A DNA stretch of 26,597 nucleotides, from positions 1-26,597 of the forward strand of contig JACKQL020000250.1 in assembly GCA_018296165.2 (NCBI GenBank), read 5' to 3'. Below are positions 1 to 8,869 of this stretch, piece after piece (positions within the stretch are counted from its first letter, which is position 1; every line of letters starts with the position of its first letter). The notes under the pieces were generated by a model that was not told the DNA's origin, did not search any database, and saw only the letters and a list, made by a program, of their open reading frames with translations. The stretch comes from Termitomyces sp. T153 (taxonomy: Eukaryota; Basidiomycota; Agaricomycetes; Agaricales; Lyophyllaceae). The translations under genes and the position numbers were made by a program.

Positions 1-86
1 GATGATAGAGGGAGTGTAGCAAACCTGGATCAGATTTGCAGGGAGCAGGCCAGGCTCAGCAGGAGTGATACCACAGAGATCCACTC
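1..86 (+). pseudogene. Element C gag-like ORF, 5' segment (window-truncated, interrupted)
   Basis: Frame 1 is open from the first base and encodes a polar, charged segment beginning DDRGSVANLDQICREQ. It stops where the LTR element A1 is inserted at base 87. If one copy of the 5-bp CACTC duplication (82-86 and 1863-1867) is disregarded, the same reading frame continues at 1868. The two pieces are therefore one ancient ORF split by a transposon. By position upstream of a CCHC knuckle it resembles a retroelement gag/ORF1, but I do not recognise the family from sequence. Its start lies outside the window. Confidence 0.6.
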
Positions 87-551
87 TGTCACGACCCGTC
101 CCCTGGACCCCCGCACATCGTCCAGCAACTCCCCAATTCCCCAAAAACCCCCGGTGCTCTGCCGAACTGCCGCCCATGCCCCGTGCCTATTTTGGTTAGC
201 CCCGATGCAACCCTGGCTAACTCCGACGCCTCCCCGGCTAACTCCGACAGCCCCCTGGCCAACTTCGATGCCTTCCCCGCAGCCACTGACACTTACCCTG
301 GATCTCCTGAACCCCGAGAACCACCCCCGCTGTTCCCGATCTTTGCCACCCATCATCAACTCAACACCCTGGTTCCTCCAACCCATTCCGGAGTATCATG
401 ACAACCTCGGGGCGACCCGCGTTCCCAAATGATCCCATCAATGTATCAGCGCGGCCCAATCCTCGATCGCAACCAACATCCACCCACTCCGTTGAGCTCT
501 GCCAAGCCCCGCCGCCACAGCCAACATACCCCAAAGTTCTCCGGTAGTCAG

Positions 552-595
552 TATATAAGTCGTCGAGTAGCTCTTCGTACTCTAGTCTTGATATT
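552..595 (+). promoter_or_regulatory. LTR-A promoter: TATA box and predicted transcript start (A1)
   Basis: TATATAA at 552-558 is followed 32 bases downstream by AGTCTTGATATT (584-595). That spacing fits transcript initiation at or just before base 584. The 12-mer is exactly complementary to the presumed primer-binding site just after this LTR (1291-1302). The same arrangement is present in the other LTR-A copies. Confidence 0.7.
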
Positions 596-668
596 TTGCT
601 TAACGTTACCTATGGTCTGATTGTTTCCTTTTTGTGTTTTGTGTTTCATGTCTTGTTTTCCTTACTCT

Positions 669-744
669 CAGTCTCCCGGTCTTATCTCAGTCTCCCAGTC
701 TTATCTCAGTCTCCCGGTCTTATCTCAGTCTCCCGGTCTTGTCT
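669..744 (+). repeat. 19-bp tandem repeat inside LTR-A (4 units)
   Basis: Unit CAGTCTCCCGGTCTTATCT, repeated about four times; the second unit has A for G and the last is imperfect. LTRs at 5035, 11384 and 25461 carry two units at the matching place, so this is a length polymorphism within the family. Confidence 0.9.
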
Positions 745-1290
745 TGTCTCCATTTCGTTATCGTTCTCGTTATCGTTTCGTATCTCCACTCGAATCTACT
801 CTTGTTCCATATTGACTCCATTCTATTTCATCTGACGCTGTCTCAGTGACTCCGTCCGGCCATTGTGCCCAAGTCTTCATCAACCTTAATGACCTCATGA
901 ACTCCATGGTTACGATTCCAAACCCCGACACTCTTTCACCAGGTCCAAACCTCGCTCTTTGCTCGGTCCCGGACTCCATCAACTCCAATTGATCTCCCAT
1001 CAAACCCCAGCTCCGCTCCCGTTGATCACACAGCTGCCTACTCCTTTGCTTCTGCAAATCTCCCATATGGTCTTCTGCCTGAACCCTGCCAAGACCGTTC
1101 TGTTTCCTTGCAATCCGACTTCTCCGGACCTCACCGGGTCTGCCTGGATCACATCCCACTGACTATCCGCACAAGCCATCAGTGCCCAGAACGCTTTCGA
1201 GTGTTTGGTTACCAGTGCAAGAGGATCATGCCCGCCTAGTAAGGACTCGCTCAGTGCAGCTGAGCCCCCAAGGTCAGCGGAACCTGACAT

Positions 1291-1302
1291 AATATCAAGA
1301 CT
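1291..1302 (+). other. Putative self-priming PBS of A1
   Basis: AATATCAAGACT, one base after the LTR end. It is the exact reverse complement of 584-595 at the predicted 5' end of the element's own RNA. There is no tRNA-type PBS (TGG...) next to the LTR. This is the arrangement known for Tf1/sushi-type elements that prime from their own transcript 5' end. Confidence 0.7.
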
Positions 1303-1563
1303 AATACCTTACCCCATCCGTGATGCCTGCATTATCTCTGCACACACAATCAAATAACTCCGATGTCTATGGTCTACCTGTGCCTGGAAACTCTTATGAT
1401 TCATACAGCCCTGCCCAATTTGCCAAGGCACATTGAGTCGCAGATCCGACACCAAACGTCCCCTCTGCTCCAGTTACATTCATACAACGGCTCCCCCCAC
1501 GGACACCCTCCCCAACTCACACCCAACCTCCAACCCCTCGCGCAAACTGTCAAATCATCTCCC

Positions 1564-1862
1564 GATCTCCCATCAAACCCCGGCTCTGCTCCCATTGATC
1601 ACACAGCTGCCTACTCCTTTGCTTCCGCAAATCTCCCATATGGTCTTCTGCCTGAACCCTGCCAAGACCGTTCTGTTTCCTTGCAATCCAACTTCTCCGG
1701 ACCTCACCGGGTCTGCCTGGATCACATCCCACTGACTATCCGCACAAGCCATCAGTGCCCGGAACGCTTTCGAGTGTTTGGTTACCAGTGCAAGGGGATC
1801 ACGCCCGCCTAGTAAGGACTTGCCCAGTGCAGCTGAGCCCCCAAGGTCAGCAGAACCTGACA
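1564..1862 (+). repeat. Truncated 3' LTR of A1 (299 bp)
   Basis: Matches the last ~300 bp of LTR-A (for example 991-1289) and ends AACCTGACA directly before the CACTC target duplication. The preceding base 1563 is the last base that matches the internal region of A2 (around 6463), so 1563/1564 is the deletion junction. Confidence 0.88.
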
Positions 1863-2407
1863 CACTCTCTCATGAGGAAGTTTAGGGCTGAGGCTAAGAA
1901 GTTGGCTAAGGTCACTGCAAACAGGTCTCTGGTAGACAAGTTCCTAGGGTGCTTTGCCCCAGCTTTTGCAGATATAATCAAGGAGAGGCTGATCAGTCAG
2001 AATGATCACTACAAGGATCCTGCTAGGAATAGGCACAAGGACAATAGATATGACTTGTCAGAAGTGCTTACAATAGTAAGGATCCTGACAGATGATGCTA
2101 CTGTGAAAAACTCCAGAGAAAAAAAGTGGAAAAAATGGCAAATAGTAAGGTGCACATTAAGTAAGATGAAGTGGAGGAGAAAATGGTTCATCTACAAGGT
2201 GTCATGGTTACCATTGGAAGGCAAATGGGGAGTTTCCAGAGCTATGCAAGCCTTGAAAACTAGTTAGTTAGACATGCACAATACATTCATGAATACCAAA
2301 AGGAACCAGGGTATAAGGGCAGAAGGCCCTTGTTCAACTTCAGCATCTGGAAGAAGTAGTGTTACCTGTTTCTATTGTTGGTAAACTGACATAGAACACC
2401 AGAGTGT
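1863..2407 (+). pseudogene. Element C gag-like ORF continued, ending in a broken CCHC zinc knuckle
   Basis: The frame interrupted at base 86 resumes at 1868 and runs open to about 2100 (HSLMRKFRAEAKKLAK, then VDKFLGCFAPAFADII). After that it needs frame changes. At 2367-2407 a retroviral-type knuckle can be read: C-X2-C (2367-2378), then H and C spaced X4 (2390-2407, HRTPEC). It contains an in-frame TAA and a 1-base frameshift between the second Cys and the His. The stretch has essentially no CpG. It is a dead nucleocapsid-like protein; whether it is LINE ORF1 or LTR gag cannot be decided here. Confidence 0.6.
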
Positions 2408-3522
2408 GAAGCTAAGGCAGATGTACCAAAAGGATTTGTAGAATATATAGATGGACCATGCATAAATAATAGGAGCAGCAATGCTGTAGCAGGAGCAGGT
2501 GTCTGGTTCAGTAATAACAATGAGCAAAACATTACCACAAAACTCCCTGATGAATTTTAACACTTGTATAATATAGAGGAAATAATGGCAATCCTCCTGG
2601 CAGCCCTAAGTACACATCAAGATAACAACCTAGAGATCAAGAGTGACTCTCAGATGATGACAGATGGGCTGGCCAAATCTCTGAAGACATGGGAGAACCA
2701 AGGTAGATAGGGATTATAAATAAAACAATCCTACAAACAACAGTATCAGACTTAAGAGCCCAAAATGGATAAACTACCCTCACCAAGGTCAAAGGCCACT
2801 CCAGCATACTTGAAAACAAAGGTACCAACTGCCTGGCAAATGAGGAAGCTGAGGGGACACATGTTCACAATGTGGACTACTCCCCACTAGTGGGTTTTTA
2901 CCACCTAGGAGCAAAGCTATGTGAAACAATGCAAGCCTTCTTGTACTATGGCATTATTGAAAGAAAGAGATGACTAGAAAGAAAGGGTATCAGCATAAAC
3001 CTAGACAGAATCAAATGTATGGTGAAAGAGGTCATGGGCATGACCCCACCAATGAGCTAATTATGAGAAGTGCTAAGGACCCACATGATCATAAAGGAGA
3101 CTTAGGTCTTCATATAGAAGGCCATCCACAATATGTATAAGATAGGAAATTACTGGAAAAATATCCCAAACTATAAGATGAGGAGTTCTTGCCAAGTTTG
3201 CAACTGGAAGGAATCTATGACACACATTCTGACTGAATGTGAAGTGACAGAACAGGAGACTATATATAAACTGGCAAAAGACTTATGTGAACTCTAAGGG
3301 ATAGTATGGATAGAATCTAACATAGGAAGGATTCTAGGATGCATAGAACCTAACATAGGAAGGATTCTAGGATGCCACCTGATTACTCCAGACTTCAAAA
3401 AAGGAAGCATAATGAAAGTGGGAAAAAGAATATACATAATCACAATGTCTGAGTCAGCACACATGATTTGGAAATTAAAATGCAAATGGCAAATAAAAAG
3501 AAAAGAAGACCCAGAGGCCATC
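2408..3522 (+). pseudogene. Element C RNase H domain plus LINE-type C-terminal zinc-finger region, degenerate
   Basis: Immediately after the knuckle, a ribonuclease HI domain is readable in two frames. It shows YIDG (first Asp 2450-2452), GAGVWF, NIEEIMAI (Glu), IKSDS (Asp 2645-2647), then in another frame VKGHS (His 2797-2799) and ENKGTNCLANEEA, where the expected last Asp is Asn. Further on, 3190-3300 reads CQVC...ESMTHILTEC, the zinc-binding pattern that follows RNase H in many LINE ORF2 proteins. 3440-3522 reads IWKLKCKWQIKRKEDPEA. There are multiple stops and frameshifts and essentially no CpG. No reverse transcriptase or endonuclease is present, so the element is internally deleted or a fusion of fragments. 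The reading continues after the element B insertion at 4689. Confidence 0.65.
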
Positions 3523-4000
3523 TGTGAGGGGATGAGCACAACCATGGATAAACCTAGCCAAGAGCAAGCAAACACAAGTGACGAGTGAGTGTCAAAGGGC
3601 AAGAAGTGGCTAAGGAGCGGGCAAGGGGCAAGCATAGCGAGCTAAGCTAAGGTGACAATACTGGGGCTCTCACAGTTGATTCACTGGATAGACATGGAGA
3701 ATGCTGTTATTGATCAGTCAAAGGATATTCTATCCTTATGACCAGCTTATATACTACATCCATGGCTATGCTATGACTAATGCTATATGTGGTAAGCGGG
3801 CCCGGGTATGCTAAGCAGTAATGACTATCAATATGTCAAAAGGAGAAATAGGGTCCGATGACTATGAAGGGCTGACTAATACTGACTGGAGGGTGCAGGG
3901 GCTCAGTGGCCAGTCAGTCAAATATGCTAGAGATGATGCTATACCTGTGACTAAGGCCGGATAGAGTTGGAGTTACCCATAAAGGGGTCATCCCCTTTCA
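3523..4000 (+). repeat. LTR-B, 5' copy (478 bp)
   Basis: Left repeat of element B. A TATA-like TTATATAC lies at 3747-3754. It differs from the right copy mainly by transitions, several at CpG. Confidence 0.9.
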
Positions 4001-4205
4001 GGAGAGGGTGTACGACCAGATTTGAGTGCCACTAGTCTGCTCTCAAGTCCTGCCACAAGAGTTAGCAGTCTCTCAATAGTGTCAGCCGGATTGGACAAGG
4101 TGGCAGAGGACAACATAGTGTCTTGAGATTAGGGTGAGGTCAAAGGTAAGAGGTAGGTTGGGTGTCGTGGGCTAGAGGTGCAGACGACGTAGGGACCAAT
4201 CAAGA
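4001..4205 (+). other. Internal region of element B, non-coding
   Basis: 205 bp between the two LTR-B copies. It starts GGAGAGGGTG; I found neither a tRNA-like PBS nor self-complementarity to the LTR. Purine-rich stretches occur at ~4131-4165, but no clear polypurine tract abuts the right LTR. Confidence 0.75.
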
Positions 4206-4683
4206 TGTGAGGGGATGAGCACAACCGCAGATAAACCTAGCCAAGAGCAAGCAAACACAAGCAACGAGTGAGCATCAAAGGGCAAGAAGTGGCTAAGGAG
4301 CGGGCAAGGGGCAAGCGTAGTGAGCTAAGCTAAGGCGACAACACTGGGGCTCTCACAGTTGATTCACTGGATAGACCTGGGGAATGCTGTTATTGATCAG
4401 TCAAAGGATATTCTATCCTTATGACCAGCTTATATACTATATCCATGGCTACGCTATGACTAATGCTATATGTGGTAAGCAGGCTCAGGTATGCTAAGCA
4501 GTAATGACTATCAATACGTCGAAAGGAGAAATAGGGTCCAATGACTACGAAGGGCTGACTAATACTGACTGGAGGGTGCAGGGGCTCAGTGGCCAGTCAG
4601 TCGAATATACTAGAGATGATGCTATACCTGTGACTAAGGCCAGATAGAGTTGGAGTTACCCATTAAGGGGTCATCCCCTTACA
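4206..4683 (+). repeat. LTR-B, 3' copy (478 bp)
   Basis: Right repeat of element B, same length as the left, ending CCCCTTACA before the CCATC duplication. Confidence 0.9.
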
Positions 4684-5034
4684 CCATCCTTGCAAATGAA
4701 GAGATCAAGGCCAGATGGAGTAGCACAATTCAGAGAAGGATAAAACTGGACTGTCTAGCAATGTGTCATGACCCATAGCATCATGACACTGGATACTGCT
4801 TAAATAGTACTTGCAACTTGTCAAGCCAGGCTTGACATTGTGGCCTTTTGATCCAGATGGTTGATCACTTCTATTGCAGGAGTTGTGGTCATCACACAAT
4901 GGATGAAGCGAACTACAGAAACAGAGCCCTAAAAGAGGAGCTTGTGGTGGACTCCTGGCTTAATATCCTGCTAGAATGATCCTGCCTGTGCAGGACCTGG
5001 AAGTTGGTGTGCATGAGTATGGGTGTGAGGCACC
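4684..5034 (+). pseudogene. Element C, 3' tail after the B insertion
   Basis: Past the CCATC duplication the element C frame resumes as LANEEIKARWSSTIQRRIK and DCLAM, then a TAG near 4780. This fits the C-terminal end of the RNase H/zinc-finger polypeptide. The remaining ~250 bp up to 5034 show no gene. It ends at GCACC (5030-5034), the left target duplication of A2. Confidence 0.55.
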
Positions 5035-6192
5035 TGTCATGACCCGTCCCCTGAACCCCCGCACATCGTCCATCAACCCCCCGACCCCCAAAAAAAAACC
5101 CCGATGCTCCGCCAAACTTCTGCCCATGCCCCGCACCTATTTCGGCTAACTCTGACACCTCCCCAGCTAACTCTGACAGCCCCCTGGCCAACTTCGGTGC
5201 CTTCCCCGCAGCCACTGACACTTACCCTAGATCTCCTGAATCCCGAGAACCACCCCTGCTGTTCCCAATCTTCGCCACCCATCATCAACTCAATACCCTG
5301 GTTCCTCCAACCTATTCCAGAGTATCACAACAACCTCAGGGCGACCCACGTTCCCCAATGATCCCATCAACGTATCAGCATGGCCTGATCCTTGATTGCA
5401 ACCAACACCCACCCACTCTGTTGAGCTCTGCCAAGCCCCGCCACTGCAGCCGACGTACCCCGAAGTTCTCCGGTAGTCAGTATATAAGCTGTCGAGTAGC
5501 TCTTTGTACTCTAGTCTTGATATTGCTTAACGTTACCTATGGTCTGATTGTTTCTTTCTTGTGTTTCATGTTTTGTGTTTTGTGTTTCATGTCTTGTTCT
5601 CCTTACTTTCAGTCTCCCGGTCTTATCTCAGTCTCCCGGTCTTGTCTCGTATCCATTTTGTTATTGTTCTCGTTATCGTTTCGTATCTCCACTTGAATCT
5701 ACTCTTGTTCCATATCGACTCCATTCCATTTCATCTGATGCTGTCTCGGTGACTCTGTCTGGCCATTGTGCCCAAGTCCTCATCAACCTAAACGACCTCA
5801 CAAACTCCGCAATTACAATCACAAACCCCGACACTCTTTCACCAGGTCCGAACCTCACTCTTCGCTCGGTCCCGGACTCCATCAACTCCAATTGATCTCC
5901 CATCAAACCCCGGCTCCGCTCCCATTGATCACACAGCCACCTACTCCTTTGCTTCCACGAATCTCCCATACAGTCTTCTGCCTGAACCCTGCCAAGACCG
6001 TCCCATTTCCCTGCAATCCGACTTCTCCAGACCTCCCTGGATCTGTCCGGATGACATCCCACCAACTATCCGCACAAGCCATCAGTGCCCAGAATGTTTT
6101 CAAGTGTTTGGTTACCAGTGCAAGGGGATCATGCCCACCTAGTAAGGACTTGCCCAGTGCAGCTGAGCCCCCAAGGTCAGCGGAACCTGACA
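5035..6192 (+). repeat. LTR-A, 5' LTR of A2 (1158 bp)
   Basis: TGTCATGACCCG...CGGAACCTGACA, with two units of the internal 19-bp repeat (5610-5647). It differs from its 3' partner at scattered C/T and G/A positions, so the insertion is not recent. Confidence 0.93.
5481..5524 (+). promoter_or_regulatory. LTR-A promoter: TATA box and predicted transcript start (A2)
   Basis: TATATAA at 5481-5487; AGTCTTGATATT at 5513-5524 lies 32 bases from the start of the TATA box and is exactly complementary to the PBS at 6194-6205. Confidence 0.7.
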
Positions 6193-6193
6193 T

Positions 6194-6205
6194 AATATCA
6201 AGACT
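6194..6205 (+). other. Putative self-priming PBS of A2
   Basis: AATATCAAGACT begins one base after the 5' LTR end. It is the perfect 12-nt reverse complement of 5513-5524 and identical to the site in A1. Confidence 0.7.
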
Positions 6206-7926
6206 CTACCTTACCCCGTCCATGATGCCCGCATTATCTCTGCACACACAATCAAATAACTCTGATGTCTATGGTCTACCCGTGCCTGGAAACCTTTATG
6301 ATTCATATGGCCCTGCCCAATTTGCCAAGGCACATTGAGTTGCGGATCTGACACCAAACGTCCCCTTCGCTCCGGTTACATCCATACAACGGCTCCCCCC
6401 ATGGACACCCTCCCCAACTCACACCCAACCTCCAACCCCTCGCGCAAACCGTCAAATCATCTCCCACCCCACCCTTACCTCTCCGCCAAATCTGTTCCCT
6501 CGCACAAAGTTGACCCCAACATCATCCAAAGAACAGCATCCTAAAACCTGGTGACCATCCAACCAAATGAGCAACAATGTCTCCGGCACCGTGCCAACCC
6601 TCTGACAAACAATAACGCCAACCCACCGCAAAACAGTCACCCATTGCGTGAGGATCGCCAGCCACGATGAGACCACTGAGAACACACTTCCCCCAAGCCC
6701 GCCTGTGGATCCACCAAACCACTCGCAACCCCAAAGACCGATGCGTCTAATCACCAACAACAGAACAAGAACCCCAGGCCTAGGCTACGCTCCAACCCCA
6801 GAACCTGCTTCTGGACCTCAGTCGACTTGGCTGTCACCTCTGCCCAACAAATAAAGGGGCCCCGACACCTCCGACCCGACCTTGACAACCCCGGAACAAG
6901 ACCAAGATATCCCCGAGCCTCTAGATGGTCAGGAAAAGAACGGATACGCCCCCGCCACCTAAAGCACAGCCCCAAGGTTATCGAGGAGAACCATGGCACC
7001 CCACTCTCACTAAGGGACAACTCTGGACCGCGCCGCTATTTCACCACCTTCCCCCACACAATCCAGAACCCCAACAACAAGGACCCTGGACGCCAAACCT
7101 CCCCGCATGTCACCCCCAAACCTAAACTCCACCCCCAGACCCCGCCGCCTCCCATGAGGGAACCCCCAGCATAGGAGCTACCCCGAACTAACTATAGGGA
7201 AAAGGACCCTATATGAAGTAGTTCCCCCAAGTACTCTGAACTCGCTGACATGTTCATATAAGGGAGGGAAAAGCCCCACCACCATCCAGAACATGTTAAC
7301 CAGCCGCTTGAGCGACCTGACGACCCAAAGGGCACACGCTCCGGTATCCTTAAAGGACCCCCCCACCTGGCTTGATGACCCAAACAACCCCATGCCAGCC
7401 CAAACTGCCCGACCCACCCCTCTGACCCCCTCCGAACCCCTCAACACAGCTCCAGACCCTGGCAACACGACTCCAGGGCCTCCGCTCCGACCACAACATT
7501 TGATCAAGAAAACTCATGGCGCCAGCCTGACAATGATGCCCTGGTAGCCCCAACTCCGCGACATGAATCACCACTTGCTCTGAATCCCGCCCCTACACCG
7601 GAATATGTCCGTCAAACAGGGACCACATCATTGGAGCATCCAGAAGCAAGCCACATACAAAGTATCCTCTTTGGAGTACCCAGAAGCAGGCCACATGCGA
7701 AGTAATCTCTCGGAGTACCCTAAAGGTTGCTGATGCCTCCCCCAAGAAGCGAGCGGTGCCTCTCCCCACTGCCACCCCCACACTTGCAACAATCTCCGAG
7801 CCGCTCCGGAACATGAATGAAGAGTTACCTCGACCCTGCCGTGACTCCCAGGGAGCCCCACTCCAGTGCCTCCCCGCGGCCGATGATGTGCTCCTATGCC
7901 GCCTAGTGCCGTGCAGGAAACCTAAC
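6206..7926 (+). other. A2 internal region, C-rich, no recognisable gene
   Basis: Strongly C-biased on the plus strand. Translations are Pro/Thr/Gln/Asn-rich with frequent stops, the longest ~115 codons. None shows gag, protease or polymerase motifs, and the antisense frames are no better. It may be a decayed gag-like region or spacer. The first ~270 bp are shared with A1. Confidence 0.6.
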
Positions 7927-7932
7927 ACTTGT

Positions 7933-8863
7933 CACTAGATAGGGTAGCTGGCAGTAGGAAGTTAATAATTGAGGGCGAGTCAGTAACCGTCCCAGAGAAC
8001 TAGAACGAAAGTGGTGGCGAGGAGGTGAAGTCGAAAAGAATCGCTACTGCTAACGATAGTCGCAGCGAAACTGAAACGGTGGCGGGGCGAATAAAGGAGA
8101 GAGACAGCGGTAAGAGTAAAACTGAGATCGACGGACGAACGTAAACTTATCGCTAGCCGCAATTGCTAGCGTCACTAAGTTGAAATAACGCTAATAGGCA
8201 CCCGTAATCGGTACCACACTAAGTCGAGGTCGAAGTTGAAGAGGTTTGTCACTAATCCAAAGTCAAAGACGAGATGAGGAAAAGAGATGAGGCGAATGAA
8301 ATCCTTAAGCTGGTAGCTTATAGATGGGGGAGTAATACGATGGTGATGCGATGGTAAAATTTGATGGATGATGTCTATGTGCAGGCAGTATTTATACGTT
8401 TTCAAAGTATAGTAAGGGAAGGTAAGCAATTAAGCGCCACTAGTGGCAGCGTCTGCCACTGTGTTTAGGTTGCGTGCCAGGTGTCAGTCCGTAACTAAGT
8501 AAAAGGTCATAGGGGAGGCCTTGGCGACGACTAATTGCTAATAAGAACCAAAAAGAGAACGAGTCCGATGTCAATACCTGAAGTAAGAACCCCGTTCAGG
8601 GATGTTGGTAAGCTCGACAAGGGGAATGATAGTAAAAAGGTACACGTCTGGTAATATGTCCATATATAGTAAAGGAACGCCGTTTTGTCGCCATGATCGC
8701 TAAGGTCGCTAATAATCGTCGCCAAGAGGGTCTAGGCCTTGATGGTCTAGGCCCAAGTTCCAGGCTTCGCGTGATGTTCCCCGTGATCAATAAGTCTCGT
8801 GGTCACTAGAGTCTTGTGCTTCGGTCCAATCCTAGGGCTAAGTCCCGTGCGCTGAGTGTTGTG
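7933..8863 (-). mobile_element. Secondary insertion in A2, ~0.93 kb, possible solo LTR of another family
   Basis: Composition switches abruptly from C-rich to G/A-rich between two copies of ACTTGT (7927-7932 and 8864-8869). The enclosed ends read CACTAG...GTTGTG, a short inverted repeat (TCAC/GTGA if a 5-bp duplication ACTTG is assumed). On the minus strand there is a TATA-like CTATATATGG (around 8660). There are no ORFs beyond ~85 codons. Direct repeats plus inverted ends suggest a transposed segment, most simply a solo LTR. TG...CA ends are not obvious, so the class is uncertain. Confidence 0.5.
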
Positions 8864-8869
8864 ACTTGT

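Larger units (their letters stand above)
87..1289 (+). repeat. LTR-A, 5' LTR of A1 (1203 bp)
   Basis: Begins TGTCACGACCCGTCCC and ends GGTCAGCGGAACCTGACA, and aligns end to end with 5035-6192, 11384-12541 and (reverse) 25461-26595. It is longer than the others mainly because it has four rather than two copies of an internal 19-bp repeat (669-744). Differences between copies are mostly C/T and G/A changes, often at CpG. Confidence 0.93.
87..1862 (+). mobile_element. LTR retrotransposon A1, internally deleted, non-autonomous (1776 bp)
   Basis: A complete insertion: full 5' LTR (87-1289), short internal remnant (1290-1563) and a 5'-truncated 3' LTR (1564-1862). It starts TGTCACGACC and ends AACCTGACA, and is flanked by the perfect 5-bp target duplication CACTC (82-86, 1863-1867). 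The internal remnant matches the first ~270 bp of the internal region of A2, then jumps straight into LTR sequence, so almost all the internal region and ~860 bp of the 3' LTR are missing. No coding capacity remains. It sits inside the element C gag-like frame. Confidence 0.92.
3523..4683 (+). mobile_element. Element B: miniature LTR retrotransposon (TRIM-like, 1161 bp)
   Basis: Two 478-bp direct repeats (3523-4000 and 4206-4683) enclose only 205 bp. Each begins TGTGAGGGGATGA and ends TCATCCCCTTWCA, forming a 13-bp imperfect terminal inverted repeat with TG...CA ends. The whole is flanked by the perfect target duplication CCATC (3518-3522 and 4684-4688). No ORF lies inside. It interrupts element C, whose reading frame continues on the far side. 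A non-autonomous element that must have been mobilised by another element's enzymes. Confidence 0.92.

Noticed and set aside
621..849. Several overlapping short plus-strand ORFs (CxxSLPVLSQSP repeats)
   Set aside because: They are translations of the 19-bp tandem repeat in the LTR in different frames.
4001..4205. Self-priming PBS in element B
   Set aside because: The bases after its 5' LTR (GGAGAGGGTG) have no matching complement at the expected transcript start, unlike family A.
7933..8863. CACTA-type DNA transposon reading of the insert (starts CACTA)
   Set aside because: The right end is GTTGTG rather than TAGTG, and the flanking repeat is 5-6 bp instead of the 2-3 bp expected for CACTA elements.
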